Shown here piece after piece: positions 32,260-39,874 of a DNA stretch of 64,000 bases. The position numbers and the translations under genes were made by a program. Below the pieces are notes generated by a model, which saw only the letters and a program-made list of their open reading frames with translations, had not been told where the DNA came from and made no database searches. Numbering within the stretch: position 1 is the stretch's first letter; each line of letters opens with the position of its first letter. The DNA lies in assembly GCA_910579435.1 (NCBI GenBank), contig CAJTVF010000007.1, positions 1 to 64,000 on the forward strand, read 5' to 3'. Source of the DNA: an uncultured Oscillibacter sp. (GTDB lineage Bacteria > Bacillota > Clostridia > Oscillospirales > Oscillospiraceae).

Positions 32260-34518
32260 ATGCCAAAGAAGAAAACACCCGACGCCGGCAAGCCCAAGGC
32301 CGGCAGCCCCAACGTCCTGGGCCTCCACGCCGCTGTCGTCGAGCAGCCCATCACCGACACCCTGGAAACCAACTACATGCCCTACGCCATGAGCGTCATC
32401 GTCTCCCGGGCCATCCCGGAGATCGACGGCTTCAAGCCCTCCCACCGGAAGCTCCTCTATACCATGTACAAAATGGGCCTCCTCACGGGAGCGCGCACCA
32501 AGTCCGCCAACATCGTGGGCCAGACCATGCGCCTGAACCCCCACGGCGACGCGGCCATTTACGACACCATGGTCCGCCTCTCCCGGGGCTACGGGGCGCT
32601 GCTGACCCCCTTCGTGGACTCCAAGGGCAACTTCGGCAAGCACTTCTCCCGGGACATGTCCTGCGCCGCCCCCCGGTACACGGAGGCCAAGCTCACCCCC
32701 ATCTGCCAGGAGCTGTTCCGGGACATTGACAGCGACACCGTGGACTTCGTGGACAACTATGACAACACCATGAAGGAGCCCGCCCTCCTGCCCACCACCT
32801 TCCCGAATATCCTGGTCTCCGCCAACATGGGCATCGCCGTGGGCATGGCCTCCCAGTTCTGCGGCTTCAACCTGAAGGAGGTCTGCGACACGGCGGCGGC
32901 CTATTTGAAAAACCCCAACTGCGACCTGCTGGAGACCCTGCTGGCCCCGGACTTCCCCACCGGCGGGGAGCTGATCTGCGACCGGGACGCCCTCCGGGAC
33001 ATCTACGACACCGGCCGGGGCGGCGTGAAGGTCCGGGCCAAGTGGCGCTACGTCAAGGAAGAGAACCTCATCGAGATCACGGAGATTCCCTACTCCACCT
33101 CCACCGAGGCCATCCTTGACAAGGTGGCGGAGCTGATCAAGGCCGGCAAGGCCAAGGAAATCGCCGACATGCGGGACGAGACGGACCTCTCCGGCCTCAA
33201 GCTCACCATCGACCTCAAGCGGGGGGCGGACCCGGACAAGCTCATGGCCCGCCTCTTCAGGCAGACCCCCCTGGAGGACGCGTTTTCCTGCAACTTCAAC
33301 GTTCTCATTGCCGGAATGCCCAAGGTCCTGGGGGTCCGGAAAATTCTGGAGGAGTGGACCGCCTGGCGCACCGAGTCCGTCCGGCGGCGGGTGTTCTTCG
33401 TCCTGGGGAAGCGGAAGGAAAAGCTCCACCTCCTCAAGGGCCTCAAGCGCATTCTGCTGGACATCGACAAGGCCATCCGCATCATCCGGGAGACGGAGGA
33501 GGAGTCCGAGGTCATCCCCAACCTGATGATCGGCTTCGGCATCGACCAGATTCAGGCGGAGTACGTGGCGGAGATCCGGCTCCGCAACATCAATAAAGAG
33601 TATATCTTAAAGCGGGTCAAAGAGACCGAGGCCCTCCAGGATGAAATCGACGACCTGGAGGACATCCTCCAGGACCCCCGCCGGGTGAAGAAAATCATTC
33701 TGGAGGAATTGAAGGAGGCGGCGAAGAAGTACGGCGAGCCCCGCCGGACCGCCATCATTTACGCCCACGAGCTCCCCGCCCCGGAGGAGGACGAGGGCCC
33801 GGAGGAATACCCGGTCCACGCCTTCCTCTCCAAGGAGGGGTACTTTAAGAAAATCACCCCCCAGAGCCTCCGCATGAGCGGGGCCCAGAAGTACAAGGAG
33901 GGCGACGGCCTCCGGCAGGCCTTCGAGACCACCAGCCGGGCGGAAGTCATGTTCTTCACGGACAAGTGCCAGGTCTACAAGACCCGCCTCAGCGAGTTCG
34001 ACGACTCCAAGGCCAGCGTCCTGGGGGACTATCTCCCGGCGAAGCTGGGCATGGACGCCGGGGAGAGCGTGATCTTCATGGTCCTCCCCGGGGACTACTC
34101 CGGCGGGCTGCTGTTCTTCTTCGAAAACGGCAAGGCGGCAAGGGTGGAGATCAAGGCATATCAAACGTCCTCCAACCGCCGGAAGCTTACCGGGGCCTAC
34201 TCCGGCAAATCGCCCCTCAGGGCCATCCTCCGGGTGGACGCGGAGACGGAGCTGGCGGTTTACTCCACGGAGCCCCGGTGCCTCATCTTCCACACGGCCC
34301 TGCTGGCCCCCAAGACCACCCGCTCCACCCAGGGCGTGGCGGTGATGACCCTGAAGCCCAAATACCACTTGGATACCGTCCGCCCCCTGGCGGAGACGGC
34401 TGTCACGAACCAGAGCCGCTACCGGGTCCGGGCGGTCCCCGCCGCGGGGGCCCTGCTGCGGCAGGAGGACACGGAGGAGGTCCAGCTGGGCCTGCTGGAC
34501 GGAGACCCGCAAACCTGA
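32260..34518 (+). CDS. Type IIA topoisomerase, cleavage (ParC/GyrA-like) subunit, divergent
   Basis: A 752-aa A subunit. The winged-helix and active site show MRLNPHGDAAIYDTMVRL and the nucleophile Tyr140 (Arg139 before it) in SCAAPRYTEAKL. A long coiled-coil tower is at about 370-480 and the C-terminal DNA-wrapping domain is short, without a clear GyrA box, so a decatenating topoisomerase IV-type enzyme is more likely than a second gyrase. It is co-transcribed with the ATPase subunit and the RAYT between them; the AAGGA site lies in the RAYT 3' end. Confidence 0.88.
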   Translation: MPKKKTPDAGKPKAGSPNVLGLHAAVVEQPITDTLETNYMPYAMSVIVSRAIPEIDGFKPSHRKLLYTMYKMGLLTGARTKSANIVGQTMRLNPHGDAAIYDTMVRLSRGYGALLTPFVDSKGNFGKHFSRDMSCAAPRYTEAKLTPICQELFRDIDSDTVDFVDNYDNTMKEPALLPTTFPNILVSANMGIAVGMASQFCGFNLKEVCDTAAAYLKNPNCDLLETLLAPDFPTGGELICDRDALRDIYDTGRGGVKVRAKWRYVKEENLIEITEIPYSTSTEAILDKVAELIKAGKAKEIADMRDETDLSGLKLTIDLKRGADPDKLMARLFRQTPLEDAFSCNFNVLIAGMPKVLGVRKILEEWTAWRTESVRRRVFFVLGKRKEKLHLLKGLKRILLDIDKAIRIIRETEEESEVIPNLMIGFGIDQIQAEYVAEIRLRNINKEYILKRVKETEALQDEIDDLEDILQDPRRVKKIILEELKEAAKKYGEPRRTAIIYAHELPAPEEDEGPEEYPVHAFLSKEGYFKKITPQSLRMSGAQKYKEGDGLRQAFETTSRAEVMFFTDKCQVYKTRLSEFDDSKASVLGDYLPAKLGMDAGESVIFMVLPGDYSGGLLFFFENGKAARVEIKAYQTSSNRRKLTGAYSGKSPLRAILRVDAETELAVYSTEPRCLIFHTALLAPKTTRSTQGVAVMTLKPKYHLDTVRPLAETAVTNQSRYRVRAVPAAGALLRQEDTEEVQLGLLDGDPQT

Positions 34519-34539
34519 CAAGACCGCAAGGAGGCAAGC

Positions 34540-35391
34540 GTGAAACAATACCTGAAGAGCTATGCCGTCATCACCCTGGGCTCCGTGATTTACGCCCTGT
34601 CCTTCGACTGGTTCGTCGCGCCCAACCAGTTCGCCATGGGCGGCGTCACCGGCCTGGCCCAGATTTTACACCATTGGTTTCCCGCCCTCACTGTGGGGGC
34701 GGCCTCGGCGCTGATGAACGTGCCGCTGTTCCTCATCGGCTGGAAGAAGATCGGGGGCCATCTGCTGGTCAGCAGCCTGTACGCCATGGTGGTGAGCAGC
34801 GCCGCCATCGACGGGCTCAACCTCCTCTTCGACTTCCAGCCCATGGACCCGATTCTGGCGGCCCTCTTTGGCGGCGGGGTCATGGGCGTGGGCCTGGGGC
34901 TGGTGTTTGCCCAGGGGGCCACCACCGGGGGGACCGACATTGTGGCGAAGCTCCTGAAGCTGAAATGGCCCTGGCTTCCCATCGGGAAGCTGGTGGTGGT
35001 CCCGGACACCGCCGTCATGCTGCTGGTGGCCCTGACCTTCGGCCAGCTGAGCGCCATGCTGTACGGCTTCATCAAGCTCTACACCTGCTCCAAGGCCATG
35101 GATACCGTGCTGTACGGAACGGTGGACTCCCGGGTGGCCTATATCATCTCCGACCATTGGCGGGAGCTTTCCGGCACGCTGCTCCAGAGCCGGGGCGTGA
35201 CCCTCCTCCAGGCCAAGGGGGCCTACACGGGGGCGGAGAAGCAGGTGCTGATGATCGCCTTCAAGCAGAAGGAGATCGTGGACCTGAAGCGCCGGGTCTA
35301 CGAGCTGGACCCGGAGGCGTTCCTGATCGTCTGCGACGCCAGGGACGTGCTGGGGAATGGCTTTTCCGCCTACCGGCGGGAGGAGCTGTAA
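34540..35391 (+). CDS. YitT-family membrane protein
   Basis: A 283-aa protein with five or six membrane helices in the first 180 residues (for example MGGVTGLAQILHHWF, GGGVMGVGLGLVFAQGATTGGTDIVAKLL), then a soluble DUF2179 domain (about 200-283, QVLMIAFKQKEIVDLKRRVYELDPEAFL). The transported substrate is not known for most members. GTG start with AAGGAGG. It is 21 bp after the topoisomerase gene, so likely in the same transcript. Confidence 0.88.
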   Translation: MKQYLKSYAVITLGSVIYALSFDWFVAPNQFAMGGVTGLAQILHHWFPALTVGAASALMNVPLFLIGWKKIGGHLLVSSLYAMVVSSAAIDGLNLLFDFQPMDPILAALFGGGVMGVGLGLVFAQGATTGGTDIVAKLLKLKWPWLPIGKLVVVPDTAVMLLVALTFGQLSAMLYGFIKLYTCSKAMDTVLYGTVDSRVAYIISDHWRELSGTLLQSRGVTLLQAKGAYTGAEKQVLMIAFKQKEIVDLKRRVYELDPEAFLIVCDARDVLGNGFSAYRREEL

Positions 35392-35415
35392 AAACCATCA
35401 AAGGAGGCTTCCGCA

Positions 35416-36012
35416 GTGAATTTCGACACCGTGAAACAAAGCCTGGAGGCCCGGGGCTATACGGTCCGGGTATTCTCCACCGGAAAGGAGGCGGCGGACT
35501 ACCTGGACGCCAACCTGGACGGGAAGTCCGTGGGCTTCGGCGGCTCCGCCACCCTGGACGCCCTGGGGCTCTATGAGCGCCTGGGGAGCCATAACGAGAC
35601 GGTCTGGCACTGGAAATGGGAGGACCCCGCCGCCGCCCGGCGGGCGGCGCAGTCTGCGGACGTGTACCTGACCTCCGTCAACGCCCTGGCGGAGACGGGG
35701 GAGCTGGTGAACATCGACGGCGCGGGGAACCGGGTGGCCGCCACGCTGTTCGGCCATGAGAAGGTCTTCTTCGTCATCGGCCGGAACAAGCTGGCCCCCA
35801 CCTGTGACGAGGCCGTCTGGCGGGCCCGGAACGTCGCCGCCCCCCAGCGGGCAAAGCAGCTGGGGAAGAAGACCCCCTGCGCCGTAAAGTGCGACCGCTG
35901 CTATGACTGCAAAAGCCCCGAGCGCATCTGCCGGGGGCTGGCGGTCCTCTGGGGCCCCATGATGGGCATGGCGGCGGAGGTGCTGCTGGTGGACGAGGAC
36001 CTGGGGCTGTAA
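35416..36012 (+). CDS. LUD-domain protein (LutC/YkgG-like) with cysteine cluster
   Basis: A 198-aa member of the lactate-utilisation (LUD, formerly DUF162) fold. The fold shows SVGFGGSATLDALGLYERL and VYLTSVNALAETGELVNIDGAGNRVAA. A C-terminal cluster CDRCYDCKSPERIC (about 155-170) could bind a metal or FeS centre. It has a GTG start and lies 24 bp after yitT. No lutA or lutB is nearby, so a role in lactate oxidation is not supported by context. Confidence 0.85.
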   Translation: MNFDTVKQSLEARGYTVRVFSTGKEAADYLDANLDGKSVGFGGSATLDALGLYERLGSHNETVWHWKWEDPAAARRAAQSADVYLTSVNALAETGELVNIDGAGNRVAATLFGHEKVFFVIGRNKLAPTCDEAVWRARNVAAPQRAKQLGKKTPCAVKCDRCYDCKSPERICRGLAVLWGPMMGMAAEVLLVDEDLGL

Positions 36013-36070
36013 GCCGGGGGCTTCATCGCTGCCGTCAGCCGTTCTGCCGGCGGATTCATTGAGCCCTGGA

Positions 36071-36106
36071 GAAATGGCCTGAGCAGGGGCCCGGGCCCCG
36101 CAGAGA
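36071..36106 (+). repeat. REP-G hairpin, variant
   Basis: AATGGCCTGAGCAGGGGCC and GGGCCCCGCAGAG: same flanks as other REP-G copies (AAATGG before, CC-CAGAGAG after) with changed loop bases. It lies between the LUD and lipoprotein genes. Confidence 0.7.
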
Positions 36107-36160
36107 GAGAGCTCTGTTCTGCCGGAATGCCGCCACTATGGAAAAGGGAGGAGGCCCGCC

Positions 36161-37069
36161 ATGAGCCGGAAATTGAGCGGACTGGCCGCGCTGGTGCTGG
36201 CGCTGTGCCTGCTGACGGGGTGCTCGCCCCTGCTGGAGCGGACCTACTCCACCGCCGAGCCCCACAGCAGCAAGTTCTGGGAGAGTGAGGCCGCCGGGAC
36301 CCTCCGGGCGGAGAACCACCAGGACGTGGTGAACGACCTGCTGCTGCTGGTGGGGCAGCACCGGGAGACGGCGACGCTGCGGCTGTATGACTTCAAAAGC
36401 GAGCTGGCCGTGGCGGACGTCCTGGAGGCGGCGGCGGCGGAGGTCCAGCAGGAGACCCCCATGGGGGCCTACGCGGTGGAGTTCATCACCACCTCCAGCT
36501 ACGCCCAGCGGGGCTATTACGAGGTAGCGGTGCGCATCGGCTACCGCCGGACGCTGGAGCAGCTCCAGACGGTGGTGAACGCCACCAGCCCGGAGGCGCT
36601 GTACAGCCTCCTGGCGGCGGCCCTGGACGAGGGGAAAACCGAGCTGGCGGTCCGCATGGGCTATTGGGGGGAGAACGGCCGGACCCGGGTGGAGGAGGCC
36701 ATGGCACAGCTCCGGGAGGAGCGGGAGCTGACGGAGACCGTCCCCTGGGTGGTGAATTACTACCCCGCCGAAGAAAAGCCCGGCTTGGTGGAGTTCCTTC
36801 TGGACCCGCCGGAGGAGGACGGGCTGCCCGGAGAAGAGGGCGAGGCGTTCGGCGGGGCCGGGGAAGCGATTGGCGGAGAAAACGCCGGGGAGACAGCGGA
36901 CGAAGGCGGGGAAGCGGCGGCCAAGGACGGCCCGGAGGAGAGCCCCGAAAAACCCGCCCAGGGCGAACCGCACTCCGGTGAGGCGGCGGCAAATCCGGAA
37001 GAAGCGCCGGAAGAAACGGGAGCGGAGCCGCCGCCTGCCGCCCCGGCGGAGGACGGGGGAAAAAATTAG
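36161..37069 (+). CDS. Lipoprotein with acidic low-complexity tail
   Basis: A 302-aa lipoprotein: signal peptide with lipobox LLTGC (Cys22). The folded part is about 25-215 and includes HQDVVNDLLLLVGQHRE and AYAVEFITTSSYAQRGYYEVAVRI, with no family I can name. The tail (about 220-302) is rich in E, G, P and A. It is anchored outside the membrane. A GGAGG-like site precedes the start. The tRNA-Gly promoter begins just after its stop. Confidence 0.78.
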   Translation: MSRKLSGLAALVLALCLLTGCSPLLERTYSTAEPHSSKFWESEAAGTLRAENHQDVVNDLLLLVGQHRETATLRLYDFKSELAVADVLEAAAAEVQQETPMGAYAVEFITTSSYAQRGYYEVAVRIGYRRTLEQLQTVVNATSPEALYSLLAAALDEGKTELAVRMGYWGENGRTRVEEAMAQLREERELTETVPWVVNYYPAEEKPGLVEFLLDPPEEDGLPGEEGEAFGGAGEAIGGENAGETADEGGEAAAKDGPEESPEKPAQGEPHSGEAAANPEEAPEETGAEPPPAAPAEDGGKN

Positions 37070-37092
37070 GGAAAGTTTTTTCAGCGAAGAGC

Positions 37093-37121
37093 TTGACAAG
37101 GAGAAAAATCTTTGCTAAAAT
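37093..37121 (+). promoter_or_regulatory. Promoter of tRNA-Gly
   Basis: TTGACA (37093-37098), 17-bp spacer, TAAAAT (37116-37121); the tRNA begins about 70 bp downstream. Confidence 0.85.
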
Positions 37122-37190
37122 ACTCCTTGTTCTTGCGGGCACTGCGCAGCCGTTGACGGTTTGCCGTCTTACGGGTGCGGTGTACCCCAT

Positions 37191-37266
37191 GCGGGCATAG
37201 CTCATCTGGTAGAGCGCCACCTTGCCAAGGTGGAGGTAGCGAGTTCGAGCCTCGTTGCCCGCTCCA
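37191..37266 (+). tRNA. tRNA-Gly (anticodon GCC)
   Basis: A 76-nt cloverleaf with acceptor GCGGGCA paired to TGCCCGC, D-loop AGCTCATCTGGTAGAGC, anticodon stem CCACC/GGTGG with anticodon GCC at 37224-37226, T-arm GAGTTCGAGCCTC, and encoded UCCA end. The discriminator is U. Confidence 0.97.
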
Positions 37267-37340
37267 GCTCAGAAATTCTCCTTACCGCTCCGTTTCCGCC
37301 TTGCGGCGAAAACTGCGCCGGACGGGGAATTTCTTCGCTT

Positions 37341-37383
37341 TCAGCCGTGAACCACGTTGTTGGGTTCACGGCTGATTTTTTTT
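37341..37383 (+). terminator. Terminator downstream of tRNA-Gly
   Basis: Arms TCAGCCGTGAACC and GGGTTCACGGCTGA followed by eight T. Confidence 0.92.
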
Positions 37384-37435
37384 ACGGGGGACGGGAGGAA
37401 TGGTTTGACAGATCGGGCTCTATAAATTTCGCAAA

Positions 37436-37480
37436 TTGACAAAAACAGCGTCCCTGATATGATAAAACGGATGGACGCTG
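37436..37480 (+). promoter_or_regulatory. Promoter with a flanking inverted repeat
   Basis: TTGACA (37436-37441), 16-bp spacer, TATGAT (37458-37463). A perfect inverted repeat CAGCGTCC/GGACGCTG (37446-37453 and 37473-37480) brackets the -10, like an operator. Confidence 0.65.
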
Positions 37481-37552
37481 TCGCATATAATAGGCGGCTG
37501 GTCCACCGTTATTACCTCTGTGCAGATTCCAATGGGGGGAGGTGGTGCGGAT

Positions 37553-37606
37553 ATGGAAGAAGCGGCTTTTCGCAGGGCTGCGGCATTTGAAATTCCCAAA
37601 AATTGA
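37553..37606 (+). pseudogene. 17-codon frame, possible truncated gene start
   Basis: ATG with a GGGGGGAGG site, reading MEEAAFRRAAAFEIPKN, then stop. It lies downstream of a regulated-looking promoter and ends 9 bp before PAL-A at 37615. It may be the remaining 5' end of a gene cut by the element, or chance. I cannot identify it. Confidence 0.35.
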
Positions 37607-37614
37607 CTCCGGAT

Positions 37615-37777
37615 AGGCCTTGTTTGAAAATTGGCGGAATGCCCAACGGTGAGAGATTTTTTCGCCAATCAAGGCAAATTTTCGCGGGCGGGCTGACGCC
37701 CGGCAAGAAAATTTAACGCAGAGTGGCGGAAAAAGATCCGCCGTTTTGGGCGTTTTGCCATTTTTCAAACAAGGCCT
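37615..37777. repeat. PAL-A palindromic element, full-length (163 bp)
   Basis: Ends AGGCCTTGTTTGAAAA and TTTTCAAACAAGGCCT. The interior contains GGCGGAATGCCC, an imperfect central palindrome around GCGGGCTGACGCCCG, and GGCGGAAAAAGATCCGCC. The following 37778-37957 holds nothing I can support. Confidence 0.88.
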
Positions 37778-37957
37778 AGTTCTGAAAGGCCTGGTGTTTT
37801 GAGAATTCTCAGAACCTCAAAAGATTGCTCTTTCTGCCAGCCAACTCCATACAGTTTCATCACCAAACTTTTTCCACCCTATTATTCGCCATATTCGGAA
37901 ATTTCCCCTGTTTTGAAAATTTCAAATGCTTTGGCCAGGGTAAACGGGCCTTTCCCC

Positions 37958-37986
37958 TTGACAACCCGCCCAAAACATGATACAGT
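37958..37986 (+). promoter_or_regulatory. Promoter of the glyS leader
   Basis: TTGACA (37958-37963), 17-bp spacer, TACAGT (37981-37986), directly upstream of T-box stem I. Confidence 0.8.
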
Positions 37987-37992
37987 GACATG

Positions 37993-38395
37993 CGTGTCAA
38001 AGGCATGAAGGGGAGGAGCCTCCCCCGTTCCGGCGAAGAGAGAGGGCGTTTTGGTGCGAGCCCTTCCGGACGGGAAAGCGCTTGGCGCCCCTTGGCCTTG
38101 CTTGAAAACGGTCCAAACACCCAATCAGCGGATCTTTTTTCGCTGTGCCGCGTTGGTTCGGCTTGAAATCCGTCAGGATTCCTGCGTCAAACCGCCTTGC
38201 CCGGCAAAAAAATCTCTCGCCGCTTGGACATTTTGCCAATTTTCAAACAAGGCTCACGCCGCGGGGAGGCAATGCCCCGCCGGTCTCCCGCCGTTACCGG
38301 GCAGAGCGCCCCCGCAGGGGGGAATTCAGGTGGGACCGCGGACTGGTCAAAGTTCGCCCTGAGCCAGCGAAGGCTCGGGGTGTTTTATTTTTAAG
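37993..38395 (+). promoter_or_regulatory. T-box riboswitch leader of glyS, split by a PAL-A element
   Basis: Stem I is 38008-38093: base pairing AAGGGG (38008-38013) with CCCCTT (38088-38093), AGAGAGAGGGC, TTGGTGCGAGCCCT and the specifier GGC (Gly) at 38084-38086. PAL-A (38094-38254) follows at once. Beyond it come the T-box CAGGTGGGACCGCGG (38327-38341) and the terminator with arms CCCTGAGCC and GGCTCGGGG plus a T-rich run (about 38356-38392). The specifier fits tRNA-Gly(GCC), encoded 0.8 kb upstream. The TGGN bulge base is G, which would meet the U discriminator as a wobble. Confidence 0.9.
38094..38254 (-). repeat. PAL-A palindromic element (161 bp), inverted, within the glyS leader
   Basis: Ends GGCCTTGCTTGAAAACG and TTTTCAAACAAGGCT. 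The interior, read on the minus strand, contains TTTTGCCGGGCAAGGCGG and CCTGACGGATTTCAAG as in the copies at 43371 and 57888. Confidence 0.88.
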
Positions 38396-38407
38396 GAGAG
38401 AATGCAT

Positions 38408-39823
38408 ATGGACAACCGGCAAAAGAGCATGGAAAAAATCGTCGCCCTCTGCAAGGGCCGGGGCTTCGTCTTCCCCGGCAGCGAGATTTACGGCGGCCTC
38501 GCCAACAGCTGGGACTACGGCCCCCTGGGCGTGGAGCTGAAAAACAACGTCAAGCGGGCCTGGTGGAAAAAATTCGTCCAGGAGAACCCCTACAACGTCG
38601 GCCTCGACGCCGCCATCCTCATGAATCCCCAGGTCTGGGCGGCCTCCGGCCACGTCTCCACCTTCAACGACCCCCTTATCGACTGCAAGGCCTGCAAGAT
38701 GCGGCACCGGGCCGACAAGCTGGTGGAGGGCTATGTCCAGGAGAATAACCTGGACGTGAACGTGGAGGCCATGACCCAGGAGGACCTGGTGGCCTTCATC
38801 CGGGAAAAGGAAGTCCCCTGCCCCGGCTGCGGCAGGCACGACTTCACCGACATCCGGAAGTTCAACCTGATGTTCAAGACCCACCAGGGCGTCACCGAGG
38901 ATTCCGCCAACGAGGTCTATCTCCGGCCCGAGACCGCCCAGGGCATCTTCGTCAACTTCCCCGCCATTCAGCGGACCACCCGGCGGAAGCTCCCCTTCGG
39001 CGTGTGCCAGGTGGGCAAGAGCTTCCGCAATGAAATCACCCCGGGCAACTTCATCTTCCGCATCCGGGAGTTCGAGCAGATGGAGCTGGAATTCTTCTGC
39101 AAGCCCGACACGGACCTGGAGTGGTTCCAGTACTGGCGGACCTACTGCCACGACTGGCTGATTGGCCTGAACGTGAAGGAGGAAAACCTCCGCCTCCGGG
39201 ACCACGAGCCCGAGGAGCTGGCCTTCTACTCCAAGGCCACCACCGACTTCGAGTACCTCTTCCCCTTCGGCTGGGGCGAGCTGTGGGGCGTGGCGGACCG
39301 CACCGATTACGACCTGAGCCAGCACCAGAAGCACTCCGGCCAGGACCTCACCTATTTCGACCAGGAGAAGAACGAGCACTATGTTCCCTACGTCATCGAG
39401 CCGTCCCTCGGCGCGGACCGGATGACCCTGGCCCTGCTGGTGGAGGCCTATGACGAGGAAGTGGTGGACGCGGAGAAGAACGACGTCCGCACCGTCATGC
39501 GCTTCCATCCCGCCATCGCGCCGTTCAAGGCCGCGGTCCTGCCCCTGAGCAGGAAGCTCAGCGGCAAGGCCCGGGAAATCCAGCAGGAGCTTAGCAAGGA
39601 CTGGATGGTGGACTTTGACGAGACCGGCTCCATCGGCAAGCGCTACCGCCGGGAGGACGAAATCGGCACCCCCTACTGCGTCACCGTGGATTTCGACACC
39701 GTGGGCGACGCGGAGAAGGCCGGGGACAGCTGCGTCACCGTCCGGGAGCGGGATTCCATGGCCCAGGTCCGCATTCCCATCGGCGGGCTGAAGGCGTATC
39801 TCACCGAGAAGCTGGCGTACTGA
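38408..39823 (+). CDS. glyS: Glycyl-tRNA synthetase (dimeric type)
   Basis: Class II enzyme of the alpha2 type found in many Gram-positives and eukaryotes. It is 471 aa. Features are GGLANSWDYGPLGVELKNN, the zinc-binding CKACKMRH and CPGCGRHDF pairs, motif 2 FRNEITPGNFIFRIREFEQME, and motif 3 VIEPSLGADRMTLALL; the C-terminal anticodon domain is about 365-460. The ATG at 38408 is preferred over 38402 because AAGGAGAG is then 9 bases away. Controlled by the T-box leader. Confidence 0.97.
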   Translation: MDNRQKSMEKIVALCKGRGFVFPGSEIYGGLANSWDYGPLGVELKNNVKRAWWKKFVQENPYNVGLDAAILMNPQVWAASGHVSTFNDPLIDCKACKMRHRADKLVEGYVQENNLDVNVEAMTQEDLVAFIREKEVPCPGCGRHDFTDIRKFNLMFKTHQGVTEDSANEVYLRPETAQGIFVNFPAIQRTTRRKLPFGVCQVGKSFRNEITPGNFIFRIREFEQMELEFFCKPDTDLEWFQYWRTYCHDWLIGLNVKEENLRLRDHEPEELAFYSKATTDFEYLFPFGWGELWGVADRTDYDLSQHQKHSGQDLTYFDQEKNEHYVPYVIEPSLGADRMTLALLVEAYDEEVVDAEKNDVRTVMRFHPAIAPFKAAVLPLSRKLSGKAREIQQELSKDWMVDFDETGSIGKRYRREDEIGTPYCVTVDFDTVGDAEKAGDSCVTVRERDSMAQVRIPIGGLKAYLTEKLAY

Positions 39824-39874
39824 TTCAACCCGCGGGGCCGTGGGAAACCCCGCGGCCCCTGGATTTTAAAAGGA

